NCBI GenBank assembly: GCA_002403105.1
Contig: DHHD01000003.1
Span: forward strand, 1-31,719
Direction: 5' to 3'
DNA: 31,719 bases
Origin: Anaerolineaceae bacterium UBA4781
GTDB taxonomy: Bacteria > Chloroflexota > Anaerolineae > Anaerolineales > Anaerolineaceae
Part shown: one piece after another, positions 1 through 8,865 of the stretch
Position numbering within the stretch: position 1 is the stretch's first letter
Layout: each line of letters begins with the position of its first letter
Notes under the pieces: generated by a model
Told to the model about the DNA's origin: nothing
The model's database searches: none
The model's input: only the letters and a program-made list of their open reading frames with translations
Translations under genes and position numbers: made by a program

Positions 1-18
1 CAATTTTTTGTAAAACTA

Positions 19-47
19 TTGACTTTTTTCATAAAGAGGTATATAGA
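19..47 (+). promoter_or_regulatory. Predicted sigma-70 promoter for the first diguanylate cyclase
   Basis: A TTGACT -35 box (19-24) is followed after exactly 17 bases by TATAGA (42-47). Transcription would start near base 54, giving a leader of about 50 bases before the GGDEF gene. Judged by eye only. Confidence 0.5.
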
Positions 48-74
48 ATACGATACTGAGGATATAAAATTAAA

Positions 75-104
75 ATGCCGCGTTCCATTTTAACTATTTC
101 TTGA
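75..104 (+). CDS. Possible 9-codon upstream mini-ORF coupled to the GGDEF gene
   Basis: ATG at 75 opens a frame reading MPRSILTIS, with a purine-rich GAGGA at 58-62 about 12 bases upstream. Its TGA stop (102-104) overlaps the ATG of the following gene (104-106) in a TGATG junction, the classic arrangement for translational coupling. The downstream gene has no visible ribosome-binding site of its own. The frame is very short and could be chance. Confidence 0.3.
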   Translation: MPRSILTIS

Positions 105-1747
105 TGAAAGAAAAAGCTAAATCTAGCAACCGCATTCGTGCTGTTTCTAATGCAGTGTCTGGTTTTTTAGCCGGATTAATATTTCCTTTAACTGCATATG
201 CCCTTGAATTTAATAAAACTGATCACCGATTCTCTCTTAATTCCTTTAGTCAACTTCATGCAGCAAACTCTCTGCTGTATCTTATTGAACTGGTACCATT
301 TTTTATTTTTTTCCTCATCCTTTTTTCCTGGTCAAAAGAATCTGAGGATTGGACCGGAATACTTTTCAAACCTGGCCTTAAACAAAAAAGACTTGAAATA
401 TTTAAGCAAAAATTGTTTTATGAATCTTTGTTCAACAACAACCCTGTCGCAATCGTTACCATGGATGCTGATCAAAAAATTATTTCAATCAATCAAGCAT
501 TCACAAACCTTTTTCAATTTGATCAAGACGAAGTACATTCAAAAGACCTCGATGTAATCATTGCACATGATAACGAACTCGGACAAGCTCAAGATTTCAC
601 AAAAACCGTCCTGCATGGTGGAACTATTCATGGAACTGGAAAAAGGTGCAGAAAAGATGGTACTTTTATTGATGTAGAAATATACGGGGTTCCCATTTTT
701 TTGGAAGGAAAACGGATCGGTGTGCTGGGAATGTATATAGACATAACTGATCGAAAAAGGTCAGAGGAAATTATTAAAGAAAACGAATTGCGCTATCGCA
801 GTCTTTTCCACGACTCGCCAATTTCAATGTGGGAAATGGATTTTTCATTACTAAGAAAGTGGATTGAAGATCTCAATTTTGAAAAAGAAGACGATCTACA
901 GTTATTTCTGGAAAAATTAACAAATCCTGAAAAAGAATTTTCTGCATTGATCAGAATTATTGATGTAAACCAGGCCACTCTATCTTTATTTAAGGCATCT
1001 GATGCAGAAGTTTTACGAAAAAATATTGGCAAGGTCTTTATCGAACAATGTGCTGAGTCGGTCCGTTCCATCATCCTTGCTTTATTCAATGGTTCATGCC
1101 AAATTGAAACTGAAGCCACACAGCGCACATTGGATGGTTTTATCATCCATACCATTATGCGTTTATCGCTAATAAGCGGTTTTGAAAAAGATTGGTCGCG
1201 TGTTCATCTTTCAATTTTGGATATTACTGAACGAAAATGGTCAGAAGAAAGAATGCGTTTTCTCAATATGCATGATTCTATGACTGGTTTATATAATCGC
1301 TTTTTTTTTGAAACCGAATTAAATAGAATAGCACGCGGACGCCATTTTCCTATTAGCATGATTGTATGTGATCTAGATAACCTTAAAAAGATCAATGACA
1401 AATATGGACACACAGCAGGAGATGCTATTATTTGTAAAACTGCAGCGATCCTTCAGGAGAGTTTCCGAGGAGATGATATTGTGGCACGTTTGGGGGGTGA
1501 CGAGTTTGCGGTGATCATTCCCGATCTGGAAGAGGAGATGGTCAAAAAAATAGCAGTGAGACTGAGAGAGAATATTATCCTATACAATCAAACGTTATCT
1601 CAGGATGATCCTTCTCATTGTATAAATCTATCCATTGGTTTAGCAACATCAAAGAATGGGATCGAAATGGAAGAATTGTTTAAACTGGCAGATGAACGCA
1701 TGTACCTCGAAAAATCATTAAAGAGAAAATTATCTACCAGTGAATAG
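104..1747 (+). CDS. Membrane-anchored PAS-PAS-GGDEF diguanylate cyclase
   Basis: A predicted diguanylate cyclase that would make cyclic di-GMP from two GTP. Two hydrophobic segments (about residues 20-35 and 55-76) anchor it in the membrane. A PAS domain follows (about 105-220, ending in the typical DITDRKRSEE), then a second PAS-like region (about 230-375, ending DITERKWSEE), then a C-terminal GGDEF domain (about 385-545). The active motif is intact (RLGGDEF, about residues 464-468), and RGDD five residues upstream matches the RxxD product-inhibition site, so an active, feedback-inhibited enzyme is likely. A TTG sits directly before the chosen ATG and is an alternative start. No ribosome-binding site is obvious; see the upstream mini-ORF. 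The signal sensed is unknown. Confidence 0.9.
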   Translation: MKEKAKSSNRIRAVSNAVSGFLAGLIFPLTAYALEFNKTDHRFSLNSFSQLHAANSLLYLIELVPFFIFFLILFSWSKESEDWTGILFKPGLKQKRLEIFKQKLFYESLFNNNPVAIVTMDADQKIISINQAFTNLFQFDQDEVHSKDLDVIIAHDNELGQAQDFTKTVLHGGTIHGTGKRCRKDGTFIDVEIYGVPIFLEGKRIGVLGMYIDITDRKRSEEIIKENELRYRSLFHDSPISMWEMDFSLLRKWIEDLNFEKEDDLQLFLEKLTNPEKEFSALIRIIDVNQATLSLFKASDAEVLRKNIGKVFIEQCAESVRSIILALFNGSCQIETEATQRTLDGFIIHTIMRLSLISGFEKDWSRVHLSILDITERKWSEERMRFLNMHDSMTGLYNRFFFETELNRIARGRHFPISMIVCDLDNLKKINDKYGHTAGDAIICKTAAILQESFRGDDIVARLGGDEFAVIIPDLEEEMVKKIAVRLRENIILYNQTLSQDDPSHCINLSIGLATSKNGIEMEELFKLADERMYLEKSLKRKLSTSE

Positions 1748-1816
1748 ACCCACCTGAATTTCTCCACTATGTTAGATTTTTATAATACACATGCAAGGCA
1801 TGACTTAATAATTTTA

Positions 1817-2041
1817 CTAATCGTTTTTACTTTGCACGTCTATCGTTGTTTCATCTATAAGTGGTTCTTCAGGTGTGATTAACCATAAAATAAGGTACAC
1901 CAAAACTCCCCCCAGCCCCGCAAAAACCAGAACAATAAAAATAATCCGCACAATCGTTGGATCAATATTCAGGTAATCGGCTAAGCCTGCGCATACGCCC
2001 GCCAGCATTTTATCAGTTCGTTTACGATAAAGTCTTTTCAT
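1817..2041 (-). CDS. PspC-domain small membrane protein
   Basis: A 74-residue protein with the PspC domain core: basic start (MKRLYRKRTDKMLAGVCAGLA), the DYLNIDPTIVR segment, then one long hydrophobic helix (about 30-55) and a short acidic tail. The family includes phage-shock-protein C, which associates with the inner membrane in envelope stress, but many short stand-alone members have no assigned role. There are no pspA or pspB neighbours here. AGGAG lies 7-8 bases before the ATG. It converges with the upstream GGDEF gene across a short AT-rich gap. Confidence 0.85.
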   Translation of the reverse strand: MKRLYRKRTDKMLAGVCAGLADYLNIDPTIVRIIFIVLVFAGLGGVLVYLILWLITPEEPLIDETTIDVQSKND

Positions 2042-2124
2042 TCTTGGCTCCTCTTACCTATAATACGTATTCAGTTTAATAAAAGTTGCATCGGTTAAAG
2101 GTTTTCGAGGATGACTTTTTCTCT

Positions 2125-3123
2125 CTATTTCGATTGCGTCCAATTCGGATAAAAATCTTCTCCCGAAGAATTGGTTAGTTGATATATCGCTTTGGAATCC
2201 AGATCCATGATATAGATTTCTCGATTGCTCTGATAATTCGAAGAAAAAACCAGGTATTTACCATCTGCACTCCATTTTGGCATCTCTGTCGATGCTTTGA
2301 AAAAAGTAACTTGTTCTAAAATTTCAGTGTCAAGGTTATAGATATAGATTTCTTCAAATTCCGTTTGGGTTGAGACAAATGCAATACGCTTTCCTTCAGG
2401 GGACCAGGCGGGTTGAGCATCCTCTGCAGCGTTTTCAGTGATGCGCATTAAATCAAACCCGTCTTTCGACATGATGTAAAGTTCGTTGTTAACATCTCTA
2501 TCGGATTGGTAAATAATTTTTTCTCCGTCCGGTGACCATGCTGGGAATCCATCAGTAAAAAAGTTGGTTGTTAGCTGGATCATATTCTCACCGTTCAAAT
2601 CCATCAAAAATATTTCGTCGTCCCCATCTTGGTTTGAAACGAATGCAATTGTTTTTCCATCGGGAGAAATGGTTGGGAATACATCATCTGCCGGATCATC
2701 CGTCAGTCGCTTTAATCCGCTCCCATTTTCATTCATTATATAGATTTCTGGATTCCCGTCCCGATCGGATACAAAAACGATCTGTTTTCCATCACTGGAC
2801 CAGGTTGGAAACACATCCGCATTTTCATTTGTGGTAACTTGCGAAAGAGTCTTAGTTTGGAGGTTGTAAGCATAAATATCAAGATTGCCCTTCCGGTCAG
2901 ATTGAAAAGTGATCTTTCCCTCTAAACCTGTTGGATCAAGGGGTACTACAACAATTGGTGTTGCAGTTGCAGGGAAAGGTGCTAAAGTTGCCCATACAGT
3001 AGAAGTGGGTGTTAGCGTTGTTTCAGGTTCGACTATTTCACCAGGTTGGTCTCGATTATAAAGAGTCTGGCAGGCAGTTATTAGAATGAGCGGTAATAAT
3101 AAAACTAAAAGGCTTTTTTTCAT
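2125..3123 (-). CDS. TolB-like beta-propeller lipoprotein
   Basis: A 332-residue predicted lipoprotein. The N-terminus is a signal peptide with a lipobox (LITAC, Cys about residue 18) and then a Thr/Pro-rich linker. From about residue 65 it carries six PD40/TolB-type repeats, each with a W/I-S-x-D/E-G-K-x-I-x-F-x-S core and a following E-I-Y-I-M strand, enough for one six-bladed propeller. Such propellers usually bind proteins or ligands outside the membrane; this one has no Tol-Pal neighbours, so a TolB role in Pal binding should not be assumed. It starts 2 bases after the stop of the upstream lipoprotein gene, so the two are almost certainly cotranscribed. Confidence 0.85.
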   Translation of the reverse strand: MKKSLLVLLLPLILITACQTLYNRDQPGEIVEPETTLTPTSTVWATLAPFPATATPIVVVPLDPTGLEGKITFQSDRKGNLDIYAYNLQTKTLSQVTTNENADVFPTWSSDGKQIVFVSDRDGNPEIYIMNENGSGLKRLTDDPADDVFPTISPDGKTIAFVSNQDGDDEIFLMDLNGENMIQLTTNFFTDGFPAWSPDGEKIIYQSDRDVNNELYIMSKDGFDLMRITENAAEDAQPAWSPEGKRIAFVSTQTEFEEIYIYNLDTEILEQVTFFKASTEMPKWSADGKYLVFSSNYQSNREIYIMDLDSKAIYQLTNSSGEDFYPNWTQSK

Positions 3124-3125
3124 GG

Positions 3126-3845
3126 TTAATTTTCCTGATTCACTGTTTGTGTTACATTCGTCAGGTAAAAATCGTCGAAGAGAATATGTACCCCCGCTTC
3201 TTCAAAACTTCCGGCAATTAAACCAACATCACCCGATCCATAAGTTTTATCTTGCTGTACGTCTAGTAAATTTCCATTGACATATAAAAATAGATAATCC
3301 TGATAGCAGTTGAAAACGATCTGGTTTTTTACTTCACTTGTTAAAATTAATTCCGAAAAGATCATTGTCTCATGCCCCAAAATCTTGTATTCTCCATTTT
3401 CTATTTTAAAAATTCCATAATATCCATCACTACTGATTAATCCCGCATAAAAGTTTTTCTCATCCTGGTAACGGCAAATAAGCCCGAAATTATTATCAGA
3501 TGGTCCTTCTACCCGTTGGGCATTCACTTGCAAACCGATGTCGGTATAATTTCGATAGAGTGTAGAAAAATAATCTGTATTCATTTCATCAATAATAATG
3601 TGATAACTTCCATCCAAATAATCAGCCCCACCCAGATCAGTTTCGTTTCGATCCCATCCTGATGTTTCGGTACTAAAGTCATCATAAAAAATGGTTCCGG
3701 CTGGTTGTGTAGTCTGTACCTTTGCTTCTGAAAATAAAGCGCTTCCGAAGGGGAGAATACTGCAAGAAGAAGTAACTAAAAGTAATACCATACTGTATAT
3801 GGTAGGAAAAATACCATGAATCAGATCTTTTCTATGAAATATCAT
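3126..3845 (-). CDS. Lipoprotein with a LamG/concanavalin-like domain, function unknown
   Basis: A predicted lipoprotein of 239 residues (240 if a GTG directly upstream is used). A hydrophobic signal segment ends in a lipobox-like VTSSC (about residue 28). The rest is a beta-rich region with the pattern F..DFS....GW, then NFGLICRY, FYAGLISSDGYYGIFKI and VGLIAGSFEEAGVHILFDDF. This resembles the jelly-roll domains related to DUF1080/LamG found in many secreted proteins of Chloroflexota and Planctomycetes, which often bind or act on carbohydrates. No catalytic residues can be assigned. It is the first gene of a two-gene unit with the TolB-like lipoprotein. No ribosome-binding site is seen; a -10 box lies so close that the mRNA may be leaderless. 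Confidence 0.7.
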   Translation of the reverse strand: MIFHRKDLIHGIFPTIYSMVLLLVTSSCSILPFGSALFSEAKVQTTQPAGTIFYDDFSTETSGWDRNETDLGGADYLDGSYHIIIDEMNTDYFSTLYRNYTDIGLQVNAQRVEGPSDNNFGLICRYQDEKNFYAGLISSDGYYGIFKIENGEYKILGHETMIFSELILTSEVKNQIVFNCYQDYLFLYVNGNLLDVQQDKTYGSGDVGLIAGSFEEAGVHILFDDFYLTNVTQTVNQEN

Positions 3846-3852
3846 CACGTAG

Positions 3853-3858
3853 ATTATA
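3853..3858 (-). promoter_or_regulatory. -10 box directly upstream of the lipoprotein start
   Basis: Perfect TATAAT on the minus strand, with its last base only 7 bases before the ATG at 3845. Transcription would begin at or within 1-2 bases of the start codon, so the mRNA would be leaderless or nearly so. The -35 region is poor (TCCAAA at a 17-base spacing). Confidence 0.4.
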
Positions 3859-3975
3859 GTACGCTGTGGTGCTGCTTTGGATTTCTTTCTCTCATTTTAT
3901 AATGTTATCAATCGCAATAGACCGGATTATGGATGATTGGTTTACTGGATAATGATTGATCTTTCTATCTAAATT

Positions 3976-4866
3976 TTATGTAGATTTTAAATGGGAAGTC
4001 ATTAATTGCTTCGCTTGATTAATTGCATATGGCAATAAATGTTCCATTTCTTTTTCGGGACTTATTTTTTCAAGCGTAAAAGGTTCGGCGAATGATACCA
4101 GCGGTATTTGATTGAATTTTTTCCGATATAACATCTGATGAACGATCTGTAGAAATTCAGCAATACGCTGCCGCTCTCTACGTCCTTTACGCAAATGTGT
4201 TAGAGGATGCAATAGGTAACGAGCAGTAAGAACGCGGCTGACAACCGCAACCTGCACAACGGTTTCTGGTACTTTATTCACGAAAATCTCAATGCTTTTT
4301 GACCATTCATCCAGAGCTGCCATTGCGCCAGACATACAAGATGGCTCAGGATCCATATGCGCACTTGGAAAAATGATTACCGCTCCGCCTTTTTCAAGGT
4401 GACGGATCGCATGCCTGATAACCAGCATCCGCACATAGCTATCAACAGATGCAAATAGAAAATGGTCATTCACATTCTTCATCTTTTTTAGAAATGGGAT
4501 ATTCGAAGAGACAATCTTTACATCATCTCGTGGTAGTTTTGAAGCCAGACAAAGCGCATCATAGGTACCTGGGTGATTGGACACGACCAGCAAAGGTCCA
4601 GTTGCGGGTGCTTTAATTTCACCAATTGTAGCAATATCCTCAACGAGAAGCTTTAAGCTTATATCAACTGCTTTGCTGAATCCATACTGGTAAACCATCT
4701 GATCAAAATACGAACCCAGTTTTGAAAAACGACTGATCGGCAGCCAAAAAGTCACCTCAACAAATTTCCGCCAGAAATTACTGATTGGTAGCCCAGCCGC
4801 GCGCACAATTTCATCCAATAACGCTTTCCGCAGTTCTGTCTCGGATGTATATTGAAAAGTCACCAT
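3976..4866 (-). CDS. Lysophospholipid acyltransferase-family protein (PlsC-like)
   Basis: A 296-residue protein with the acyltransferase signature NHPGTYD (H98 and D103, the HX4D catalytic pair) in the middle of the chain and a later GAVIIFPSAHMDPEP segment (about 158-172) in place of the usual FPEG block that binds the glycerophosphate. It probably transfers an acyl group to a lysophospholipid or another hydroxyl at the inner membrane face. The N-terminal 85 residues resemble the helical extension of glycerol-phosphate acyltransferase relatives. Substrate is unknown. The gene stands alone. A small hairpin (GGCAA-TTTT-TTGCC, 4879-4892) lies just upstream of the start. Confidence 0.75.
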   Translation of the reverse strand: MVTFQYTSETELRKALLDEIVRAAGLPISNFWRKFVEVTFWLPISRFSKLGSYFDQMVYQYGFSKAVDISLKLLVEDIATIGEIKAPATGPLLVVSNHPGTYDALCLASKLPRDDVKIVSSNIPFLKKMKNVNDHFLFASVDSYVRMLVIRHAIRHLEKGGAVIIFPSAHMDPEPSCMSGAMAALDEWSKSIEIFVNKVPETVVQVAVVSRVLTARYLLHPLTHLRKGRRERQRIAEFLQIVHQMLYRKKFNQIPLVSFAEPFTLEKISPEKEMEHLLPYAINQAKQLMTSHLKST

Positions 4867-4986
4867 TGTATACTACCGGGCAATTTTTTGCCGTTTCTCC
4901 TCTTATATATTTATAACCCCTTCAATAATAAGGATGTACATTGCAATAATGGATTTTACAAATATTTTACAGAGAACGAGATTGAT

Positions 4987-7557
4987 TTAAAGAATAAATT
5001 CGACTCGATTTCTACCTTTTTGCTTCGCTCCATACAATGCTTGGTCAACGATCGCAATCAATTCTTGCAGAGTATTTCGTTCATCGGTTATTTGAGTTAC
5101 GCCTAAACTAACTGTGACCGATATCTCTTCTTCGTTATATTTAACATGCAAGTTTTCTACTGTGGCACGAATACGCTCGGCAACATTCGCAGCTGCTTCT
5201 CCCTCTGTATCAGACAATAATATTAAGAATTCTTCACCACCATATCGTGAAAAAACATCACTGCTGCGTAATTCTTTTTGTATTACCTGTGTTAATTTTT
5301 GCAGTACTTTATCTCCCGCCATGTGCCCAAAATGATCATTCACATCCTTATAATGGTCGATATCAATAATTATTAAAGAAAGATCTTTGCTATAACGTAC
5401 CGCTCGTTCAATTTCTTTATTGGCTGCCAGATAGAAGAAACGGCGGTTGTAGATACCGGTCAATTCATCAATGATAGCCAGTTCTTTCATTCGTTCATAC
5501 ATTTTCACATTTTGAAGGGTGATCGAAATCTGTGAAGCAATCGTTTCAAGCAACCGTATCTGCTTCTGATTAAATGCATTCACATTTTTACTAATTGCAG
5601 AGAGAGTGCCTATTACTTCTTTCCCCTGCATGAGAGGAATACCAAGATAGGAGTGCATTGTTCCAAATGGATAATTTTCTCGTTCTGGTATTTCTACCAT
5701 GATGTCTGATCCTGTATGGTCCGGGAGATAAATGGTACTTTTTTGGTCTCTGATCTGCTTGATAAAATCTATATTCAACTGACCAAACAATTCGACATGC
5801 TGTAGAGATTTTGTTTTGGAATCAAAGAGAAAAAATGTAGTTTTATCAGATTCGTCATCGAACATCGCTAAAAAGAAAATATTTATCTCTTCAAAGTTCT
5901 CGATTTGTTTTATCAGACCGCCAACGATCTCTTGGTCGTCTAATCCTTTGGTCATAGCTAAACCCACTTCATATAACATAGTTAGATCCTGGTTACGCTC
6001 TTTGAGCTCTTCAACAAAGCGCGCATTTTGGATTGCAATAGCTGCTTCATCTGCAAATACTTTTAATCGTTGGGCATGTTCTTGAGTATAAAAATTAGGG
6101 GTACTGCTGTCAACGTTAATAAACCCTATTGTTTTACCGCTAACAACGATCGGACTTCCAACATAAGACCGGATCCATTTCACTTCGGGATTATCTACCC
6201 ATTCAGGATTGTTATGGGTATCGGCTACCACTACAGCCTCTTTTTCTTCAGCCATTTTTCTGAAATCGGGAATATCATCGATACGATAATCCAGCGATTC
6301 AATAACCTCTTTTGATTTGAATTTTTCATATCCTTTTAATTTCACGAATTGCATTTGAGTATCACCCTCCAGCAACGCAATATTTGCTGCATCATGGGGA
6401 ACAACCTCATGGATAATATCAAGCATTTTTTCAAGAACTACTTCAAGATTTAAAGAACTGTTTAATGTTGCTGCAATTCGTGCAAGCGCTTCAGCATATT
6501 TTCGCTGTTCATTTTCGTAAATTTCTAGTCGCATTCGTTCTGAGATATCCTGTAAAACAATCAATTGCCCAGTAGGATTGATATTGGTAATGATCAAAGA
6601 GAGGCTCACCTGTACATATTTCTGGTCGATCTCATTTAAACACATCTCAAATTTATCTGTATTCATTTTTTGCAGATTTTGTATCAATAGTGGGTATTTT
6701 GATAGAGATTTAGAAAAATGTTTTTTTAATAGTTTTTTTAAAGGTATTTCCAATATTTTCGCTGCTGCAGTATTCCCATCTACAATATTTCCATTTGTGT
6801 CCAGAACCAGAATTCCTTCCTGCATGGCATCAAAAATGACATTCCTCGCTACTGGAGTGACCTCAAATATCTGACCTTTATAAAGTGATATTGCGATGAT
6901 CAGTCCAGAAAATGCTAATCCCACCGGGGTTAGATCCATCCCTTGTATTGGGCTCATTTTGAGAATATACAGAAGATTCCCCAGCCAGGGGACTAGTGTC
7001 GCAACAATTAATAAAAATACTTGAAGACGATATTCCTTTGAAAAATTCAAGAAGGTTGAAATAAGGCGATAGATCCCCCATAGAAGCATACCATAGCTAT
7101 AGATCCAATAAATCCAAAAAAAATATCCGTGTTCATAGATCAGATTATCCCCACCATTTGGTGTCGCAGGATAGATATCACTCCAAATTAATCCATGAAA
7201 CTCATTTGTGAATACCAATATGAGAGTAAATACCGGTATAAGGAATGCAATAAACAGGTTCCTTTTTGTTATCCACTTGTCTTTACGGCTGAACTGGCTG
7301 GCAAAAATAAAATAACATACCGGCAAGGTTGCAATCCCAAAATATTCAAACTTAGCCCAGAATATTTTTTCTGTGATTTCTTCAGATAATCCTTCAAAAA
7401 CTCTAAAAAATAACCATAATGTAATCGCAAGCATGACCAACGCGAATGCAGTTCCCCCTGGTTCAACCCTTTTTATAAAGATGATGATTGCAACAAACAA
7501 AGAAATGATCGCTGCGCTAAAGAATAACAAATCAACCGGAAGAAAGTGATAAATCAT
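4987..7557 (-). CDS. 7TM-PAS-GAF-GAF-GGDEF diguanylate cyclase
   Basis: An 856-residue sensor cyclase. Residues 1-230 form about seven membrane helices resembling the 7TM module found before many histidine kinases. A PAS domain follows (about 236-345, ending DISERMRLE), then GAF domains at about 365-512 and 528-685, and a GGDEF domain at 695-856. The active motif is GGEEF (773-777), and RSSD (764-767) five residues upstream is a standard inhibitory I-site, so activity and product inhibition are both expected. It has no EAL or HD-GYP domain. An AGGAAAAG ribosome site lies directly before the ATG. Together with the first cyclase it points to layered cyclic-di-GMP signalling in this region. Confidence 0.92.
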   Translation of the reverse strand: MIYHFLPVDLLFFSAAIISLFVAIIIFIKRVEPGGTAFALVMLAITLWLFFRVFEGLSEEITEKIFWAKFEYFGIATLPVCYFIFASQFSRKDKWITKRNLFIAFLIPVFTLILVFTNEFHGLIWSDIYPATPNGGDNLIYEHGYFFWIYWIYSYGMLLWGIYRLISTFLNFSKEYRLQVFLLIVATLVPWLGNLLYILKMSPIQGMDLTPVGLAFSGLIIAISLYKGQIFEVTPVARNVIFDAMQEGILVLDTNGNIVDGNTAAAKILEIPLKKLLKKHFSKSLSKYPLLIQNLQKMNTDKFEMCLNEIDQKYVQVSLSLIITNINPTGQLIVLQDISERMRLEIYENEQRKYAEALARIAATLNSSLNLEVVLEKMLDIIHEVVPHDAANIALLEGDTQMQFVKLKGYEKFKSKEVIESLDYRIDDIPDFRKMAEEKEAVVVADTHNNPEWVDNPEVKWIRSYVGSPIVVSGKTIGFINVDSSTPNFYTQEHAQRLKVFADEAAIAIQNARFVEELKERNQDLTMLYEVGLAMTKGLDDQEIVGGLIKQIENFEEINIFFLAMFDDESDKTTFFLFDSKTKSLQHVELFGQLNIDFIKQIRDQKSTIYLPDHTGSDIMVEIPERENYPFGTMHSYLGIPLMQGKEVIGTLSAISKNVNAFNQKQIRLLETIASQISITLQNVKMYERMKELAIIDELTGIYNRRFFYLAANKEIERAVRYSKDLSLIIIDIDHYKDVNDHFGHMAGDKVLQKLTQVIQKELRSSDVFSRYGGEEFLILLSDTEGEAAANVAERIRATVENLHVKYNEEEISVTVSLGVTQITDERNTLQELIAIVDQALYGAKQKGRNRVEFIL

Positions 7558-7578
7558 CTTTTCCTAATTCTTTTTTAA

Positions 7579-7608
7579 ATATTATTACTGCCGTGAATCT
7601 ATATTCAA
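7579..7608 (-). promoter_or_regulatory. Predicted promoter for the 7TM-GGDEF gene
   Basis: On the minus strand TTGAAT (7608-7603) and TAATAT (7584-7579) are separated by 18 bases. The start point would fall near 7572, leaving a leader of about 15 bases that still holds the ribosome-binding site. Confidence 0.4.
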
Positions 7609-7766
7609 TAACCTTTTCTATTATAAGGTGGAAAGATGAATGGAAAAACACTTTTAATTCAAAAAAAATACGCGGGAAATCATTTTTCTAAAGACGTTAC
7701 TCATCCCAGTATCATCATTCATCAAGGAATTGGATTAAATTACCAAAATTTTTATCAAAAAAACAC

Positions 7767-8654
7767 CTATCTTATTACATTTTTTGAAAACCAAACATGT
7801 TCAGCTGAACATGTAAAACCCATTTTTTCAAATAAGCGCTGCATCGCTATATTTTTACTGGAAGTTCCCGATTCTGCCCGAATAGCTCCTTTTTCTTTGA
7901 GGTTTCGTAATTCAACACTGATCAATGCACTGGCTAATCCACGTCTTTGATATTTTGGATGAGTTCCAATTGGGTCAGTATAGCCAATGATTTTTCCATC
8001 TGAACGGGTTCCCATTTCACAGATACAAAATGCAGCCAGATCTGAATCATCAGTTTCTACTACCAGATCGAAATCCAAAAGGTATTGTGGGGTTCGCATG
8101 ATTGCAAGCCGTTGTTCAACCGTCATTTCTTGCGTACCGAACGCAGCCCGATGCAGATCAACCAACGCTCCTGCTTCTTCTTCCCCTTTCACAGAGCGAA
8201 TAATAAAACCTGCAGGTAGAGGGAAAAATGGCAGGGAAATTGTTAGGGAACGTGAATAATCCAGCGAATGTAATTCTTCTTTCACAAAACCAGATCTCAT
8301 AAATAAATCAATGCGTTTTAGATCATTGCTTTTACAAGATGCATCCAGAGTTTGATTCTCATGCGATTGTTGATTCCTGATCTGCATGCACCGTATGCCC
8401 CAATCAACAATTTCATTTTCCAACACAGTACAGATATGTTCGGGTGTGATGGTAAAACGGAGATTGGCATAATCATCCACATAGGCAAAGGCAATCAGCT
8501 CATTATTCTCTCGCCAAACTCGGATGGTTTTTTGCACTGCTTCGGATTGCATGGATTCTTCGAACATGATTAACGCACCCTCTTCTCCGGCTCGGATCAA
8601 GAGCGCTTTCATTAATAAAATATCATTTTGGCATTGAAGAGAATCTTTATTCAT
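7767..8654 (-). CDS. GNAT-family N-acetyltransferase
   Basis: A 295-residue acetyltransferase-like protein. The C-terminal half carries the GNAT acetyl-CoA loop in the segment DPIGTHPKYQRRGLASAL (the Q-R-R-G-L-A motif) followed by the expected helix and the NIAMQRLFEKMGF motif. The N-terminal half is a second, degenerate GNAT-like unit with a strand pattern but no clear acetyl-CoA loop, as in tandem-GNAT proteins. The substrate cannot be told from sequence and the neighbours do not help. No ribosome-binding site is visible before the ATG. Confidence 0.8.
   Translation of the reverse strand: MNKDSLQCQNDILLMKALLIRAGEEGALIMFEESMQSEAVQKTIRVWRENNELIAFAYVDDYANLRFTITPEHICTVLENEIVDWGIRCMQIRNQQSHENQTLDASCKSNDLKRIDLFMRSGFVKEELHSLDYSRSLTISLPFFPLPAGFIIRSVKGEEEAGALVDLHRAAFGTQEMTVEQRLAIMRTPQYLLDFDLVVETDDSDLAAFCICEMGTRSDGKIIGYTDPIGTHPKYQRRGLASALISVELRNLKEKGAIRAESGTSSKNIAMQRLFEKMGFTCSAEHVWFSKNVIR
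7795..7814. repeat. Perfect 20-bp palindrome inside the 3' end of the GNAT gene
   Basis: ACATGT and ACATGT flank TCAGCTGA, giving a fully self-complementary 20-base block about 30 bases before the GNAT stop codon. On the minus strand the hairpin is followed by T-rich sequence (TTTGGTTTTC), so it could act as a terminator overlapping the coding region, or as a protein-binding site. It also codes for the family-typical region after the MGF motif. Confidence 0.5.
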
Positions 8655-8715
8655 TTTTTCATTAGTAGTTAAATATATTTAATACCCTCAAAAACAACAG
8701 CGCTTGAGCATCTTT

Positions 8716-8744
8716 ATTATAGTAGAAGCATTCGTGCTAGTTAA
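8716..8744 (-). promoter_or_regulatory. Predicted promoter for the GNAT gene
   Basis: Minus-strand TTAACT (8744-8739), a 17-base spacer and a perfect TATAAT (8721-8716). The start would be near 8709, giving a leader of about 55 bases. Confidence 0.5.
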
Positions 8745-8832
8745 ATAATCTACACATTTTACCTAACACTGGATTCCTATGGAATTAGAGAACTGGTATT
8801 ATTTCTTAATAGAATAGATATAAAAAGAAATT

Positions 8833-8856
8833 AAAAAGGGCGTTTTCTCAAACACC
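8833..8856 (-). terminator. Intrinsic terminator of the VOC gene
   Basis: On the minus strand GGTGTTT (8856-8850), a GAGA loop and AAACGCC (8845-8839) form a 7-bp stem with one G-U pair, followed by CTTTTT and more T-rich sequence. It begins 9 bases after the stop codon of the VOC gene. Confidence 0.75.
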
Positions 8857-8865
8857 TCTCCTTGG

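Noticed and set aside
7636..7950. Plus-strand frame of 104 codons overlapping the GNAT 3' end
   Set aside because: Its second half is antisense to a well-supported GNAT gene, and the N-terminal part is low-complexity, Lys/Asn/Ile-rich sequence without homology or a convincing ribosome site.
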